Positions 8,792 through 17,498 are shown, counted from the stretch's first letter. The stretch is 64,000 nucleotides of DNA from Mucilaginibacter sp. cycad4 (GCF_034263275.1 NZ_CP139559.1:930001-994000); one strand, 5' to 3'. Notes: a model not told the origin generated them from the letters alone. Translations and numbers: made by a program.

Positions 8792-8936
8792 GATTTTAGG
8801 ATATTATTGATGTCTGAGAACCTCGATTTATAGGATTGGAAGATTACACAAAATCAGAGTCATGACGAACAGGATTTTAGGATAGCCCTTGTTTTTAATT
8901 CATGGTCATCCTAAAATCCTTCTGATCATGGTTCCT
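8792..8936. repeat. Convergent spacer with 13-bp inverted repeat
   Basis: AGGATTTTAGGAT (8871-8883) and its exact complement (8908-8920) form a stem between two converging genes and could act as a terminator for both. Related short blocks (GATTTATAGGATT, GAACC, GGTTC) resemble the repeat family at 13081, 32683 and 59221. Confidence 0.5.
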
Positions 8937-10085
8937 TTATACTCTCAAAAATGTTTTCTTTGTATACAAATAATACAAAAACACCCATTTTACCATCACA
9001 AAGCAAATAGCCATCGCCACAATGTTATATGGATCGCCAACTAACTGGGCTATCCATCCAAAAAAGCCTTCGGTAGTATAACTCCATTTAATAAAGTGGC
9101 CCGAAATATAAATCAGGATGGAGTTCATGCCTATCACCCTGAAATAAAATGCCCATTTCTGATAGCCTTTTACATCAATGACATAATAAAATAAGGCCAT
9201 CAGCAATAAACTTAAACCGCCTACATGGAGCACAAATGAGCTTGTCCATAGGTTTTTATTGATCGGGAAATCAAGGTTCCAGATCTGGGCGAGAATAAGG
9301 AAGATCACACCCACAACAGCCATGGTAGCTACTTTGCGCATTTGGGTAATACCGCCTTTTTTAAGCAGCAGGCCGGTAAGGATGCCTAATATGCCGGTGC
9401 TGATAGCCGGAATGGTTGAAAAAAGTCCCTCAGGATCGTGGATGCCCAAATACAATCTGCCCGGTAGTATGCTGCGGTCAACATATGAAGCAAAGTTGCC
9501 TTTCATGGTCAGGTCGCCCATAGGGAAGCCCGGGGCCGAAGTAAACTTAAGCAGCAGCCAGTAGCCGATGATGAAAAAGCCGAACCAAAACATCTGCCAG
9601 CGCTCGGTACTGTACAGGTAAATGATGTTGGCAAACATATAAGCGATACCGATACGGCCCAATACGCTGGGGAAGCGGATTTCTGAAACAGGCATAATTT
9701 TTAATCCGTTGTTTACTACCAGGCCGAGCAATACTAAAATAAAAGCCCGTTTTATAACACGGAGCAGTAATTGCCGACGTGTTTTGCCCTTTTCCAGTTC
9801 GCGCCCAACTGAAAATGGAGTTGATACGCCTGCCATAAACAGGAACAGCGGGAAAATAAGGTCATACAGGTGAAAACCATTCCAGTCGGGATGGGTGAAC
9901 TGGTTGGCAATAGCGCCCCAGAAAGGTGAGCCGGTAGCTTTGGCCATGCCGTGGAAGATCTCTTCGCCGCCCATGATCCAAAACATATCAAATCCCCGGA
10001 GGGCATCCAACGAAAATAAACGGGTGCGGGCCGCGTTAATGTCGTCGGCCTGTTTAGCACTTGCCTGGTTTGCTGTGGTAGCCAT
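8937..10085 (-). CDS. NagX/HGSNAT-like membrane acyltransferase (DUF5009)
   Basis: A 382-residue membrane protein with about ten hydrophobic helices. The start of the fold, RLFSLDALRGFDMFWIMGGEE, followed by FHLYDLIFPLFLFMAGVSTPFS, is characteristic of the heparan-alpha-glucosaminide N-acetyltransferase/DUF5009 family. Bacteroidota members are linked to amino-sugar use, where they are thought to acetylate glucosamine across the inner membrane; here that role is an inference because no amino-sugar genes are adjacent. It stands alone, convergent with rlmF. Confidence 0.85.
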   Translation of the reverse strand: MATTANQASAKQADDINAARTRLFSLDALRGFDMFWIMGGEEIFHGMAKATGSPFWGAIANQFTHPDWNGFHLYDLIFPLFLFMAGVSTPFSVGRELEKGKTRRQLLLRVIKRAFILVLLGLVVNNGLKIMPVSEIRFPSVLGRIGIAYMFANIIYLYSTERWQMFWFGFFIIGYWLLLKFTSAPGFPMGDLTMKGNFASYVDRSILPGRLYLGIHDPEGLFSTIPAISTGILGILTGLLLKKGGITQMRKVATMAVVGVIFLILAQIWNLDFPINKNLWTSSFVLHVGGLSLLLMALFYYVIDVKGYQKWAFYFRVIGMNSILIYISGHFIKWSYTTEGFFGWIAQLVGDPYNIVAMAICFVMVKWVFLYYLYTKKTFLRV

Positions 10086-10259
10086 TAGTTTAATTGTATT
10101 TTTAGGTGTGAACTAAAGATAGGAAAAGCAATACTATTTAAAATTATTTTTTTACATCAATAACTTTTAAAAGCTGTTTAAAAAGGTTTTGTGAGGTATT
10201 TTAATGTAGAGATCAGAAATAAAACCAAAATGCTGCCGTAAATTCGCAGCCTTGTAATT

Positions 10260-10943
10260 ATGTCCATGTTAGAGATCATATACCGCGACGAGCACCTGAT
10301 TGCCATCAACAAGCCTCATGGATTGCTGGTACACCGGTCGGCCATAGCAGCCGATGCTTCAGAGTTTGCCCTGCAATTGCTCCGCGATCAAATTGGCATG
10401 AAAGTTAACCCAGTTCACCGTATCGACCGTAAAACCGGGGGGATCCTGCTTTTTGCTTTTAATAAAGAGGTAGAGATTGCCATGCAAAAAGCGTTTATGG
10501 AAAACCAGGTGAGCAAGAAATACCTGGCCATAGTAAGAGGCCACACGCCTGATGCAGAAGATATAGATTATCCGCTGCGTAAGGAGAACGGGACTTTGCA
10601 GAACGCATTTACCAATTACACTACCCTTAAAAGAGCCGAACTTGATATCGCCTTTGGTAAACACCCTACCTCAAGGTATTCATTGCTCGAGGCTGTGCCC
10701 ACAACCGGGCGTATGCACCAAATACGCAAGCACCTGAGCCATATTTTTCACCCCATTATTGGCGACCGCACCCATGGCTGCAACAAACAGAATAAGCTTT
10801 TTTTAGAGCAATGGGAAATGACAACCATGCTGCTGCATGCCTCGCAGTTAACTTTTAAACACCCTGTAACCGGCGGGGAAGTAACAATCAAAGCTGCGTT
10901 GCAACCCGAATTTACCCGGGTTATGGCAATCATGGGCTGGTAG
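10260..10943 (+). CDS. truC: RluA-family pseudouridine synthase, TruC-like
   Basis: 227 residues, cytoplasmic. It converts uridine to pseudouridine in structured RNA. The catalytic block HRIDRKTGG holds the nucleophile Asp56; IIYRDEHLIAINKPHGLLVH, SKKYLAIVRG and TGRMHQIRKHLSHIFHPIIGD are further family motifs. The absence of an N-terminal S4 domain, the short length, and the sequence HPIIGDRTHG are as in TruC, which modifies position 65 of tRNAs, but RluA-family target choice cannot be proved from sequence. It is preceded by an AT-rich promoter-like region. Confidence 0.88.
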   Translation: MSMLEIIYRDEHLIAINKPHGLLVHRSAIAADASEFALQLLRDQIGMKVNPVHRIDRKTGGILLFAFNKEVEIAMQKAFMENQVSKKYLAIVRGHTPDAEDIDYPLRKENGTLQNAFTNYTTLKRAELDIAFGKHPTSRYSLLEAVPTTGRMHQIRKHLSHIFHPIIGDRTHGCNKQNKLFLEQWEMTTMLLHASQLTFKHPVTGGEVTIKAALQPEFTRVMAIMGW

Positions 10944-10997
10944 GCCAACCTTTAAGTAATTATTTAAACAAAACGGGCTTAATATTGTAGTTGATAC

Positions 10998-11267
10998 ATG
11001 GAAAAGTCGGTGATTTATGATCTGGATACCGAAGATGGTATACGCCAGATCAGCATTGAAGCGGTACACCAGCTGATACCCGGTACACATGTGTATGTCA
11101 CCGGTGTATTTAGGTTAAGCGAAGGGGAAACAGATCTTGGAGATATTGTTTTTGACGATAAAATGCACGAATGGGAATATACCTGTATGGGAAACCTAAG
11201 CCATCGGGAAGCTAAAAAGGTTGCAAGGTTTATCAAGCATAATTTTAAAACGGAGATAGCGGAATAA
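10998..11267 (+). CDS. Small hypothetical protein
   Basis: 89 residues, acidic, no signal peptide or membrane segment. The N-terminal part alternates hydrophobic and charged residues (YDLDTEDGIRQISIEAV, HVYVTGVFRL), suggesting a small beta-barrel, and it ends in a basic helix (SHREAKKVARFIKHNFKTE). I do not recognise a family. It lies 54 nt after truC on the same strand and could be in its transcript; an elaborate inverted repeat (11285-11390) follows its stop. Confidence 0.65.
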   Translation: MEKSVIYDLDTEDGIRQISIEAVHQLIPGTHVYVTGVFRLSEGETDLGDIVFDDKMHEWEYTCMGNLSHREAKKVARFIKHNFKTEIAE

Positions 11268-11284
11268 GGAACTAAAGCAAAAAA

Positions 11285-11390
11285 TCCCCTCTTGAGAGGG
11301 GGCGCGGAGGAATGAGCGTTAGCAGGGGTGTGTTTCTGCGGTTGGTTTATCAAAGCAGAAACACACCCCTGCACCCGTCTCAAGAGGGGA
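11285..11390. repeat. Nested palindromic element
   Basis: Two nested perfect inverted repeats: an outer 12-bp pair (11285-11296 and 11379-11390) and an inner 18-bp pair GCAGGGGTGTGTTTCTGC (11322-11339) with its complement (11355-11372), around a 15-nt loop. The size and structure are those of a MITE- or REP-like element; read as RNA it would fold into one long hairpin. Confidence 0.75.
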
Positions 11391-11513
11391 ATCGCATATT
11401 CCCCCGCTTTTTACCTCTTAAGCTAACCCTCCGGTTGATAGCTGCCTAAACCAACACCGGTAATCAGCTCCAATAATTTTTACCGTATCTTTGCCCCTCA
11501 ACAAAAACAAACC

Positions 11514-12815
11514 ATGATTGATCAGGCATTGAGTAACCTCGGCATAACTGCCCTTAATCCGATGCAGCTTGCCGCGCTTAGTGCCGCTAAAAAAGGCGAT
11601 GTGATCCTTTTATCACCTACAGGTTCGGGGAAAACGCTTGGTTTTTTACTGCCTTTGCTTAACCTGCTCGATGCCGGTATAACTACAGTACAAGTAATGA
11701 TCCTGGTACCATCGCGTGAGCTTGCCCTGCAAATTGAGCAGGTTTGGAAATCTATGGGTACTGGATTTAAGATCAATTGCTGTTATGGCGGCCATGCCGT
11801 AAAAATTGAACGCAATAATCTTTCGCATCCGCCTGCAGTTTTGGTTGGTACGCCAGGCCGGATCGCCTTTCACCTGCGCGAAGAAAATTTTAGTACTGAT
11901 ACTGTACGTACGCTCATTCTTGATGAGTTTGATAAGGCGCTTGAGTTCGGTTTCCAGGAAGATATGACTTATATCATCAGGCAACTGCCCGCAGTTAAAA
12001 AGCGGATATTGACTTCGGCCACAAAAATGAATGAGATCCCGGATTTCACAGGTATTGTTAAACCTGTTGAGGTGAACTTTTTAAGTAATGTTACTTCGGC
12101 ACCTGATATTAAACAGAAGGCGGTGATATCCGAAGCTGCCGATAAGCTTGATGCGCTGTTTGCCCTGATCTGTAAAATAGGAAACAAAGCAACCCTGGTG
12201 TTTTGTAACCACCGTGAAGCGGTTGACAGGATTAGCGAGTTACTTTGGTATAAAGGGCTGGAACATGATGTTTTTCACGGAGGGATGGAGCAGGACGACC
12301 GTGAACGGGCCCTGTTAAAATTCAGGAACGGAAGCCACAGGTTGCTGATCACCACCGATCTGGCTTCGCGCGGGCTGGATATCCCTGAGATAGAATATGT
12401 GGTGCATTACCAGCTGCCGCATAATGAGGAGGCTTTTTTACACCGTAACGGCCGCACGGCGCGCATGAATGCCAAAGGCACATCATACCTGATGTTAACG
12501 CCAGATGAAAAGTTGCCATACCTAAAGCAATTGCCCGAGATTGAGGAATTGCCCGAAAAGCTGATCTTTCCACCAGCATCGCCATGGGTTACTTTGTACA
12601 TAGCCGCCGGCAAAAAGGATAAGGTTAATAAAGTGGATATTGTAGGCCTGCTGCTAAAAAAAGGCGGCCTGGCAAAGGAGGACCTTGGTTTGATAGAAGT
12701 GCTTGACTACTCATCCTACGCTGCCATTAAACGCGATAAGATAGAAGGCGTAGTAAAACAGGTAAAGGCCGAAAAAATTAAAGGCAAAAAGGTGAAGATG
12801 GAAATTTCGAGGTAA
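11514..12815 (+). CDS. DEAD-box-type RNA helicase, DbpA-like
   Basis: 433 residues. Motifs in order: Q motif (NPMQLAAL, about 15-22), Walker A SPTGSGKT (34-41), PSREL, GTPGR, motif II as DEFD (137-140) rather than DEAD, SAT as TSATKM, and motif VI as HRNGRTAR rather than HRIGRTGR. The tail after about residue 360 (VTLYIAAGKKDKVNKVDIVGLL, LGLIEVLDYSSYAAI) matches the DbpA RNA-binding domain that recognises helix 92 of 23S rRNA in E. coli. A role in ribosome assembly is therefore likely. The variant motif II and VI seem typical of a Bacteroidota subfamily rather than damage. DUF1456 follows by 25 nt. Confidence 0.9.
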   Translation: MIDQALSNLGITALNPMQLAALSAAKKGDVILLSPTGSGKTLGFLLPLLNLLDAGITTVQVMILVPSRELALQIEQVWKSMGTGFKINCCYGGHAVKIERNNLSHPPAVLVGTPGRIAFHLREENFSTDTVRTLILDEFDKALEFGFQEDMTYIIRQLPAVKKRILTSATKMNEIPDFTGIVKPVEVNFLSNVTSAPDIKQKAVISEAADKLDALFALICKIGNKATLVFCNHREAVDRISELLWYKGLEHDVFHGGMEQDDRERALLKFRNGSHRLLITTDLASRGLDIPEIEYVVHYQLPHNEEAFLHRNGRTARMNAKGTSYLMLTPDEKLPYLKQLPEIEELPEKLIFPPASPWVTLYIAAGKKDKVNKVDIVGLLLKKGGLAKEDLGLIEVLDYSSYAAIKRDKIEGVVKQVKAEKIKGKKVKMEISR

Positions 12816-12840
12816 TTTTGTTTATTAAAAGAAGAATACT

Positions 12841-13080
12841 ATGAGTAATAACGATATCATGAAAAAGCTGCGGGTGGCTATGAAATTTACTGATGATGAT
12901 ATCATCAAGGTTTTAGAGCTTGTCAACTTCAGGATTACCAAAGCCGAGATTGGCGCTATATTCCGTGCTGATGATCACCCCAACTTTAAACCCTGCGGCG
13001 ATCAGATCCTGCGTAATTTTCTGAACGGCCTGATTATCTACAAACGCGGCCCAAGGGAGCCAAAACCGAAAGCAGAATAA
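12841..13080 (+). CDS. DUF1456 protein, single-repeat form
   Basis: 79 residues. It reads NDIMKKLRVAMKFTDDDIIKVLEL and ends its fold with CGDQILRNFLNGLIIYKRG, the DUF1456 pattern. E. coli YehS carries two such units in about 156 residues; this protein has one complete unit and part of another merged together, so it is short. Function unknown. It lies 25 nt after the DbpA-like helicase on the same strand and is probably co-transcribed. Its TAA is followed after two bases by a copy of the dispersed repeat (13083 onward). Confidence 0.85.
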   Translation: MSNNDIMKKLRVAMKFTDDDIIKVLELVNFRITKAEIGAIFRADDHPNFKPCGDQILRNFLNGLIIYKRGPREPKPKAE

Positions 13081-13241
13081 TCTGAACCGGGATTTGGGGG
13101 GATTTTTTGGATTAATTGGATTTGATTTGCAATTCGAAAATCTTAATAATCCTCAAATCCCGAAAATCATGGTTCTGAAAAAGTCTGCAAGCGGACAGGT
13201 TAATCTTGCCTTCCGAAAAAAACTATAAAATCCCGGTTCAA
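13081..13241. repeat. Dispersed repeat, copy 1
   Basis: Begins CTGAACCGGGATTTGGGGGG (13083 onward), continues with GGATTAATTGGATT and GATTTGCAA, and ends with ATAAAATCCCGGTTCA (to 13241). The end sequences are inverted copies of one another. The same ends flank the GxxExxY gene at 59221-59814 and occur at 32683-32790. The right end overlaps the stop codon of the CAP gene (13238). Confidence 0.7.
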
Positions 13242-13795
13242 TGCCCTTCCACAGGCTTTTCCTGTATTAGCCTGTATCTCCCTGATTTAATCAACTTTTG
13301 TTGCTGAGCCGAAAATGATGTTCTGCCCCCAAAATCCTGTACCCAGTAGGTTTTATATTCAGCCACACCGACTTCTTTAAAATCGGGGTTCATGAGATTA
13401 CGGCAATGGCCCTCGCTTTTAAACCAGCCGGCCATCACTTCTGCAATGCTTTGCTGGCCCTGTGCAATGTTTTCGCCTATGGCAAAACTTTTGAACCCTT
13501 TAAATTTATAACCGGCGTAAACAATACGGTCTTCCATGCTGCGCCCGTCTTTACTATCGTGACTAAAATAGCTTTTGCGGGCCATGTCTTTAGCGTGGCC
13601 TATGGCTGCGTCTTCCAAATCATTATTCCAGGTGAGGGGAGGGGCCGGTGGGAAATATTTGCTGCCGCAATTGCAGCCCTTTTGCCGGGTAGCGTTAATG
13701 CTGTTTAAAAACTCGGTCCTGAATTGTTTGCTGCTTTGGCTGTAGGCATTCGCAAACCAAAACAATGCAGCAAATAATACTATCAATTTTTTCAT
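13238..13795 (-). CDS. Secreted CAP/SCP-domain protein
   Basis: 185 residues with a clear signal peptide (KKLIVLFAALFWFANAYSQ). The CAP (cysteine-rich secretory, antigen 5, PR-1) fold is shown by LTWNDLEDAAIGHAKDMA-like text, SHDSKDGRSMEDRI, FAIGENIAQGQQSIAEVMAGWFKSEGHCRNLMNPDFKEVGVA, with the usual His/Glu cavity residues. Bacterial members (YkwD-like) are secreted and of unknown role, with protease, lipid-binding or wall functions suggested. The TGA stop is supplied by the end of the dispersed repeat GGTTCA. It is convergent with the DUF1456 gene. Confidence 0.9.
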   Translation of the reverse strand: MKKLIVLFAALFWFANAYSQSSKQFRTEFLNSINATRQKGCNCGSKYFPPAPPLTWNNDLEDAAIGHAKDMARKSYFSHDSKDGRSMEDRIVYAGYKFKGFKSFAIGENIAQGQQSIAEVMAGWFKSEGHCRNLMNPDFKEVGVAEYKTYWVQDFGGRTSFSAQQQKLIKSGRYRLIQEKPVEGH

Positions 13796-13833
13796 CTTAG
13801 TGCTTTGACACTTTTAAACGCCTGTGGTTTAAA

Positions 13834-14705
13834 TTATTGTTTCGGCCTTCTGATTGCTGAACGCCAGCGGCCGGTTTTCTTTCGCCTGTAAATGATAATA
13901 AGGGCTATAACGACGAGAACAAGAGTGGTGCCGATGAGAACGACAATGACGTTATGTGCCTGGCGTACCTTAGCATTGGCCTGCGCCTGGAGTTTTTGGT
14001 ATATACTTTTTTTTTGGCTATCGCCGAATCCTGCTTTTTGATCCTGATCGAATCGGCTGTGGCTACCTTGGCAATGCTATCAACAGTAACCTGATTGAGG
14101 CTATCGTCCAAAAATTCATGGCGTTTAATGGCAACGGCAGCTTTATCGTAATCGTTCATTTTTCGGTACAATTCGGCATAGCCTACCTGCACTATCGATT
14201 CCTTTTTAGGATCGTGGGTTTTGAGCGATAAAGTTAAAGCATCGTTCAGGTCTTTCATGCTGAGTTTATAGTCCTTGATGTCGCTTTTAATGGCAGCCAG
14301 CTCGATAAGTGAGTTGATAATGTTAAGGGTATCTTTTCTTTGCCGTGATATGGTGTTCGATTGCAAAATGAACCATTTGGCCTGGCTAAATTTACGCTGT
14401 GAGCGGTATACTTTAGCCAAAGCGTTAAAGCTTGTACGTAAGCCTAAGGTATCATTATAGCTTGAGTAAGTATGTAGGGCAAGCATAGTGTAATTAAGCG
14501 CCTCGGTTTGAAAATAGTATTTCATTCGTCGGGTTGATACGGTATCATATCCCAAATAATAAGCAGCTATTTGTGTATAAATGGGGCCTTTTAGCGAGTC
14601 GCTGGTAACCTGTAATTTTTGCTTGAGGCTATCCAGGTCACCGGCATGTGCTGATAATTTAAATGTGGCTGTCAGAATAAAAAGTAAGGTAATAAGTCTC
14701 TTCAT
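13834..14705 (-). pseudogene. TPR-like membrane-anchored protein with frameshift in a poly-A tract
   Basis: From ATG at 14705 the frame gives a signal peptide (KRLITLLFILTATFKLSAHAG) and a helical repeat region resembling TPR sensor proteins (LYRKMNDYDKAAVAIKRHEF). After AIAKKK the open frame turns into unlikely Ser/Arg-rich sequence and stops at 13905. If the run of nine A (14008-14016 on the plus strand as T) is read with one extra base, the protein instead continues SIYQKLQAQANAKVRQ, a clean membrane helix (VIVVLIGTTLVLVVIALIII), a basic tail YRRKKTGRWR, and stops at 13834. That is the normal plan of Bacteroidota TPR-transmembrane proteins. The cause could be mutation, slippage, or a sequencing error. 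Confidence 0.75.
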
Positions 14706-14948
14706 ATAACAGATTACTCGAAAATACAATAATCCACTTATAATTAGGCAAATAGTGTGCCTGTTTAAGGGCGTTTCAATAGGTGATTGTCAAAGTCGTG
14801 CAGTTTTTTATTTGTTTTGAAGCGTACAGGCTGTTTTTCAGGAGGATAACCCTGAAAATATTAATCAACAATTGCCCGCGCGTTTTCCACAGCAGCAGCT
14901 TTGATGCATAGGATAGTATACAGAAAAGATTTTTTACTATGCGATTGT

Positions 14949-15884
14949 TTAAGAGATCACCCGTTCGTATTTATTCAGAGCTAATCGTAAGCCTGCAAAT
15001 TGCTTTAACAGTACATTGTATAAGGTAATGCCTAATGCTGCACAAGTGATGCCGGCCAATACGTCAAGCACGTAATGGTGGCTTGCATAAACAGCCGTAA
15101 ACCAGATACCAACGGTTACCACTGCAAAAAAGATATTAGCAAGTCCCAGCTTGTTTTTTAAGCCATAGTAAAGCACTATAACCGGGTATGACGAATGCAG
15201 CGAAGGCATGGCAGCAAACACGTTTGAACCTTTGGTATAAATACCTTTAAAAACCCCGGCATGAAAATAGGCATCAAACCTGGCCAGCCCGGCAGTGTTA
15301 CCCATAGTTAACGGAATAAAATGAAACCCGTGATATTGAACAAACCATGGCGGTGCGGCAGGATAGGTGTAGTAAACTATAAAACCCAGGATATTCACCA
15401 GGACAAACGTTAACGAAAAATTAAGGAACTGCTTTTTGTTTTTGAAGAACAGGTAAGCGGCAAAGCCCAGCGGCACAGGGATCCAGCACAGGTAGAACAA
15501 GCCCGATAACACATCAATAAAAGTGTTACTGTTGGCCAGCCAGTATTCGTTAGGCGTAAGCAGTTTCCCGTTAAAATGGATGCCGAACAGGTGTTTTTCG
15601 GCATTGTAAAGCTCGGCAATATGTACCGGGTTGTAATTGTAATTGGGGAAGGCTTTCATGTAATCAAAAATGATCCAGTACACTATGAAAATAGTGAAGC
15701 CCAATATAAACTTGCGGGTTATTGCTGATGCATAAAACAGCACATTGAAAATAACTACCAGCGTAAGCTCATCCGGTTTATAACCAATAAGGAAAGTTGA
15801 AAACGCCAGGTAAGCAATGGAAAGCAGCGAAACAATAATTATCGAGCGGACATTTACCGTTACGCCAGTATTGGCATTGGTCAT
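14949..15884 (-). CDS. Aur1/PAP2-type lipid phosphotransferase, candidate inositol-phosphorylceramide synthase
   Basis: 311 residues, about seven membrane helices. PAP2/Aur1 catalytic motifs are present: TYPAAPPW (173-180), AMPSLHSSYP with His230, and ASHHYVLDVLAG with His270 and Asp274. The PAPPW-type block and spacing resemble eukaryotic Aur1, which moves phosphoinositol from phosphatidylinositol to ceramide. The neighbours include serine palmitoyltransferase, inositol-3-phosphate synthase and a CDP-alcohol phosphotransferase, so this protein is the best candidate for making inositol-phosphorylceramide. A PIP phosphatase role is an alternative. It starts 2 nt after the hydroxylase gene, hence translationally linked. 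Confidence 0.8.
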   Translation of the reverse strand: MTNANTGVTVNVRSIIIVSLLSIAYLAFSTFLIGYKPDELTLVVIFNVLFYASAITRKFILGFTIFIVYWIIFDYMKAFPNYNYNPVHIAELYNAEKHLFGIHFNGKLLTPNEYWLANSNTFIDVLSGLFYLCWIPVPLGFAAYLFFKNKKQFLNFSLTFVLVNILGFIVYYTYPAAPPWFVQYHGFHFIPLTMGNTAGLARFDAYFHAGVFKGIYTKGSNVFAAMPSLHSSYPVIVLYYGLKNKLGLANIFFAVVTVGIWFTAVYASHHYVLDVLAGITCAALGITLYNVLLKQFAGLRLALNKYERVIS

Positions 15885-15886
15885 TG

Positions 15887-16510
15887 CTACTTTTTTAAGA
15901 AATCTGAACGGAAAATTTTATCCCAGAAAGGTGAACTCACACCATAACCTTTTTCAGGATCCTGGTAGTGGTGCAGCATATGGTGTTGTTTTATTTTTTT
16001 GAACAGCCCGCTTTTAAAATTAAAGTGGTGCATGGCATAGTGTGATATGTCATAAAACAGGTACCCTAAAATAAAGCCCGGAAAAAAGCCCCAAATGTAG
16101 TTTACAGGCAATATCCATTTAAACAAAAAGAAAAAGCCCGTAGCCAGCGGAATGCTTAATGAAGGGGGCAATACCAGGCGCTTGGCATCGCTCGGGTAAT
16201 CATGGTGTACACCGTGCATAATGAAATGCAGGCGTTGTGCCCATTCCAGTTTTTCACTTGGCTGGTAATGAAATACAAAACGGTGCATGATGTATTCGGT
16301 GATAGTCCAAATGAAAAGCCCGAAAATAAACAGGCCGAGATAGGTTAACACATCAAATCCTAAATCGAAAAATTTATAGCTGCAATATCCAATAACAGGT
16401 ACAAAAATATACAAAGGAACAGTGTAATGTACCTTTGATAAACCTTCCAAAAAGTCGCTCTTGAACATTCGCACAGATTCCTGCGAGTTGGATATATATT
16501 TCTTTTTCAT
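15887..16510 (-). CDS. Fatty-acid hydroxylase (sterol desaturase family), probably acting on sphingolipids
   Basis: 207 residues with four hydrophobic helices. Di-iron histidine clusters are HRFVFH, HGVHHDYP, HYAMHH and HHMLHH, the full set for membrane fatty-acid hydroxylases of the Scs7/FA2H kind. These enzymes add a hydroxyl to C2 of the N-acyl chain of ceramide in yeast and mammals; 2-hydroxy-acyl sphingolipids are known from Sphingobacterium. The order hydroxylase then Aur1-like protein with a 2-nt gap supports action on the ceramide acyl chain. A 4-hydroxylase or carotenoid hydroxylase role is possible but less likely in this setting. Confidence 0.85.
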   Translation of the reverse strand: MKKKYISNSQESVRMFKSDFLEGLSKVHYTVPLYIFVPVIGYCSYKFFDLGFDVLTYLGLFIFGLFIWTITEYIMHRFVFHYQPSEKLEWAQRLHFIMHGVHHDYPSDAKRLVLPPSLSIPLATGFFFLFKWILPVNYIWGFFPGFILGYLFYDISHYAMHHFNFKSGLFKKIKQHHMLHHYQDPEKGYGVSSPFWDKIFRSDFLKK

Positions 16511-16604
16511 TGTTATAATCAGGGTTTAAAATGTTTTTAGGATCTCTCTGCCTGTTATGGTGTATTTTAATTTATTAAAGATGGCTGGCCTTTAACCAAC
16601 AAAA

Positions 16605-16735
16605 GGCAATTTTAGCAAAGATATTAGTTTTGAGTCGGAAGTCTGAAGTCAGAAAGTCCGAAGATTGTAATTTCAGACTTAAAAACTTGTGACTTTCCAA
16701 CTACCGGTCTTGCCAACTTCCGGACTAAAAACTAT
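16605..16735. repeat. Dispersed GAAGTC-type repeat
   Basis: Between the hydroxylase and the CDP-alcohol transferase genes lies GAGTCGGAAGTCTGAAGTC followed by AGAAAGTCCGAAG and, further on, ACTTTCCAACT and ACTTCCGGACT in inverse sense. A reverse copy (CTTTCCGACTTCCGGACTTT) is found upstream of alaS at 43388-43424. It may end the transcript of the upstream gene or act as a regulatory hairpin. Confidence 0.5.
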
Positions 16736-17469
16736 TCTTCCCCTTCCTCCAGTTTCGTTAACGCTTTTTTAGCATCTCTGAGCCTGTTAAATGCGGTGAT
16801 ATTAGTTAGTACAGCAAGTATTACCAGCGGGATTGTAAATATCGATATAGTTTCAAATACATGAAATTTGATGCCGGGGATAAACAATTTATAGTTACCG
16901 CCAATATACTGGGCTACTATACCCGAAAGTGCTGCGCATAGGCCTATGGTTACTACACGCTCTGGCCTTTGCATTAAACCCCCTTTAATTTCAACTCCTA
17001 AACCTTCGGCACGGGCACGTACGTAGCTAACCATCATTGAGCCTATCAGCGCTATAAATGCAGCTATCGAGCTCAGGAAGTAGTGATGTGCCACCAGGTA
17101 ATAGCAAATTCCCAGGAACATGATCAATTCGCTGTAGCGGTCAAGTACCGAATCGTACAAAGCGCCAAAGGTTGATTTCATATTGCCTAAGCGGGCTACC
17201 TGGCCATCAAGCATATCAAATAAACCAGCAAAAAGGATCAGGCCGCCGGCCCAGCCAACATAGCTCAGGTCGCCGCGGTTGCCTTCTTCTGCACCTAAAA
17301 TAAATATGCCCGCAACGCCTACATTAAGTACAAAACCGATAGTGGTAACGGCGTTGGGGGTTAAGCCTATTTTTATAAGGATCTTCACAAACGGATCAAT
17401 AACCTTATAAATGCCTAATTGCAGGCTGGTTCTGAAAGATCTCCTAAGTGTTGTTGTTTGCTGTTCCAT
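16732..17469 (-). CDS. CDP-alcohol phosphatidyltransferase, candidate phosphatidylinositol-phosphate synthase
   Basis: 245 residues with six or so membrane helices. The catalytic signature D-x2-D-G-x2-A-R-x8-G-x3-D-x3-D is complete: Asp85, Asp88, Gly89, Ala92, Arg93, Gly102, Asp106 and Asp110. These enzymes join CDP-diacylglycerol to an alcohol. With an inositol-3-phosphate synthase two genes away, the alcohol is probably inositol phosphate, giving phosphatidylinositol phosphate. Bacteroides species have a comparable inositol lipid locus. It follows the DUF5686 gene by 29 nt on the same strand. Plain phosphatidylglycerol or cardiolipin synthesis is a less likely alternative. Confidence 0.85.
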   Translation of the reverse strand: MEQQTTTLRRSFRTSLQLGIYKVIDPFVKILIKIGLTPNAVTTIGFVLNVGVAGIFILGAEEGNRGDLSYVGWAGGLILFAGLFDMLDGQVARLGNMKSTFGALYDSVLDRYSELIMFLGICYYLVAHHYFLSSIAAFIALIGSMMVSYVRARAEGLGVEIKGGLMQRPERVVTIGLCAALSGIVAQYIGGNYKLFIPGIKFHVFETISIFTIPLVILAVLTNITAFNRLRDAKKALTKLEEGEE

Positions 17470-17498
17470 TTTTCTCTTTGCTTATTTAGGTGCGATGA

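Noticed and set aside
11514..12815. DEFD and HRNGRTAR variants as a sign of a dead helicase
   Set aside because: The key catalytic residues of Walker A, D-E-x-D and the arginine finger region remain; similar variants appear characteristic of the subfamily.
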